From Paracoccaceae bacterium (GTDB lineage Bacteria > Pseudomonadota > Alphaproteobacteria > Rhodobacterales > Rhodobacteraceae): a stretch of DNA of 6,594 nucleotides. Made by a program: the position numbers and the translations under genes. Below the pieces are notes generated by a model, which saw only the letters and a program-made list of their open reading frames with translations, was not told where the DNA came from and did not search any database. How positions within the stretch are numbered: position 1 is the first letter of the stretch; every line of letters begins with the position of its first letter. Below are positions 5,735 through 6,594 of this stretch, in pieces. Location: positions 1 to 6,594 of the forward strand of contig JALQTL010000455.1 in assembly GCA_023260935.1 (NCBI GenBank), in the 5' to 3' direction.

Positions 5735-6484
5735 TCACGGGGGCGGGCCCAGCACGTCGAAGCGCAGGGCACCGCCGCCGGTCAGGGGGGCAGCGCGGTA
5801 ATCCAGGCCGAATTCGGCCAGATAGGCCCGCCCAAAGGCCTGCATCAGGCCAGCGCGTGTCAGATCGCGCCCCGCCTCCAGCAACACCTCGGCCAGAATC
5901 GTGCCCGCGATCCGGGCATGGATCTGGAACGGGGACGCATCTTGATGCCCGACCAGCGCCCCCAGATCGGTATAGGCCATGATCCGCCGTTGCGGGGGCA
6001 GGGCTCCGGCGGCGGCGATCACCTTGCGATCCAGCCATAGCCGGGCATCCGGTGCGGCCCGCAGGGCCCCCTTGAGCGCGCCGGCGGTCAGCACCACCAG
6101 ATCCTTTGCGGCCGCCTGGTCTTCGGTGCCGACCGTGGCTACCCCGGCCAACGTCAGGGAACGCAAAAGCGCCTCGGCCTCTGGCCCGGGCGGCAGAACG
6201 GCAACGGGGCCGTCCGCTTCGGCCATAAGTCGTTCGGCCAAGCTGCGCCGGACATCCTGTACCGAAGGCAGGAAGCTGCGCACAAGGCCGGGGTCTTCCG
6301 GGCCTTCCAACTGACCGAAGGGAAACAGCACCGGCAGATCATGGGCGGCAAAGGCGGGCAACCAGTCCTTTGGCAGGGCAAGGGCGGCAAGGACCGGCGC
6401 CGTTTCCGGCGGGGTTTGCGGCGATAGCGTCAGAAAGGCCACTTGCCGGCCATGCACAAGGGTGCCCCCAAGCCGTTCTTCCAC
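5735..6484 (-). CDS. Periplasmic-binding-like protein, N-terminus missing
   Basis: The minus frame ends at TGA 5737-5735 and is open past 6484, where a GTG gives 249 residues. There is no signal peptide and no ribosome site, so the start is probably lost rather than real. The sequence looks like the branched-chain amino acid/amide type of substrate-binding protein (Peripla_BP_6). Near the N-terminus LGGTLVHGRQV resembles the GG..GR(K)V strand. In the middle PVAVLPPGPEAEALL fits the second lobe. The C-terminal part ARIAGTILAEVLLEAGRDLTRAGLMQAF matches the typical terminal helices of that family. Such proteins normally have about 380-400 residues and a signal peptide, so around 100 residues or more are missing. 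The gene is convergent to the monooxygenase and meets an acyl-CoA synthetase fragment head to head. The ligand is unknown. The family call is moderate; the truncation call rests on the neighbour reading the other way. Confidence 0.6.
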   Translation of the reverse strand: MEERLGGTLVHGRQVAFLTLSPQTPPETAPVLAALALPKDWLPAFAAHDLPVLFPFGQLEGPEDPGLVRSFLPSVQDVRRSLAERLMAEADGPVAVLPPGPEAEALLRSLTLAGVATVGTEDQAAAKDLVVLTAGALKGALRAAPDARLWLDRKVIAAAGALPPQRRIMAYTDLGALVGHQDASPFQIHARIAGTILAEVLLEAGRDLTRAGLMQAFGRAYLAEFGLDYRAAPLTGGGALRFDVLGPPP

Positions 6485-6594
6485 GTGACCGGCATGCAGG
6501 GCGGGATGAACGGCTCGATCGTCTGTGGCGGCACCGTGGTGGTGCTGGCGCGCTGGGATCGCGACACCGCGGCCGAATGCATCCGCCGCTACCG
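6473..6594 (+). CDS. Acyl-CoA synthetase (AMP-binding) internal fragment
   Basis: In the plus frame this stretch reads PFFHVTGMQGGMN, then a GGTVVVLARWD segment and AAECIRRYR, running off the right edge. This is the well-known interior of class I adenylate-forming acyl-CoA synthetases (P-F/L-FHVtGM, then G-tVV-l-rWD, then IerYr). About 40 residues are visible of an enzyme that normally has about 500-550. The upstream codons (MHKGAPK from ATG 6452) do not resemble the family, whose conserved phosphate-binding (P-loop) segment should lie about 50 residues earlier. The fragment therefore appears to begin abruptly at 6473-6484. The enzyme would activate a carboxylic acid to its CoA thioester, but no function can be expected from this copy unless the join is artificial. 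Confidence 0.7.

Noticed and set aside
6485..6594. Minus-strand extension of the binding-protein-like frame to the right edge
   Set aside because: It encodes a His/Ala-rich string without family resemblance, while the plus strand reads as a clear acyl-CoA synthetase interior in the same bases.
1..6594. CRISPR array, tRNA, rRNA, insertion sequence or defence genes
   Set aside because: I found no spaced direct repeats, cloverleaf-like segments, transposase motifs or terminal inverted repeats by eye.

Overview
The window has about 65% GC, and its proteins look like those of an alphaproteobacterium, most likely Rhodobacterales (Rhodobacter/Paracoccus-like). The clues are the alphaproteobacterial form of DksA with a single cysteine, a MoxR ATPase and CoxE-type VWA protein of the Rhodobacteraceae type, and a DUF2927 lipoprotein. 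This assignment comes from recognising the sequences by eye; no database was searched.

Layout. Positions 1-3673 carry four genes on the minus strand, read right to left: a MoxR-family AAA ATPase (3673-2834), a DUF2927 lipoprotein (2471-1071), a 56-residue membrane protein (1022-852) and a VWA/CoxE protein (847 to the left edge). The last three are tightly packed and probably co-transcribed; a gap of about 360 bp separates moxR from the lipoprotein gene. From 3841 the plus strand carries dksA, divergent from moxR. A strong intrinsic terminator (4323-4355) follows it, and then an FAD-dependent monooxygenase (4396-5598). A minus-strand remnant of a periplasmic-binding-like protein (5735 to about 6484) converges on the monooxygenase. 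The last 120 bp are a plus-strand fragment of an acyl-CoA synthetase (AMP-binding) gene.

How the genes may work together. MoxR ATPases and VWA proteins with a MIDAS motif commonly act as a pair in protein maturation or quality control. Here a lipoprotein predicted to reach the periplasm and a tiny membrane protein lie between the two partners, so a cytoplasmic ATPase/VWA pair linked to the envelope is a reasonable hypothesis. DksA is the RNA polymerase-binding stringent-response regulator. The monooxygenase is a separate transcription unit.

Oddities. (i) moxR has an in-frame TAA at codon 210 of 279, one base from the expected Glu codon, with the rest of the reading frame intact. (ii) The VWA coding sequence stops resembling its family at about position 67 from the left edge. 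(iii) At about 6473-6484 two genes meet head to head and both lack their 5' parts, so a rearrangement or chimeric join is likely. With breaks at both ends, assembly or read error must be excluded before any biology is built on them. (iv) The moxR-dksA intergenic region holds a perfect 8-bp inverted repeat interleaved with a 7-bp direct repeat. I see no CRISPR array, tRNA, rRNA, insertion sequence or phage gene.
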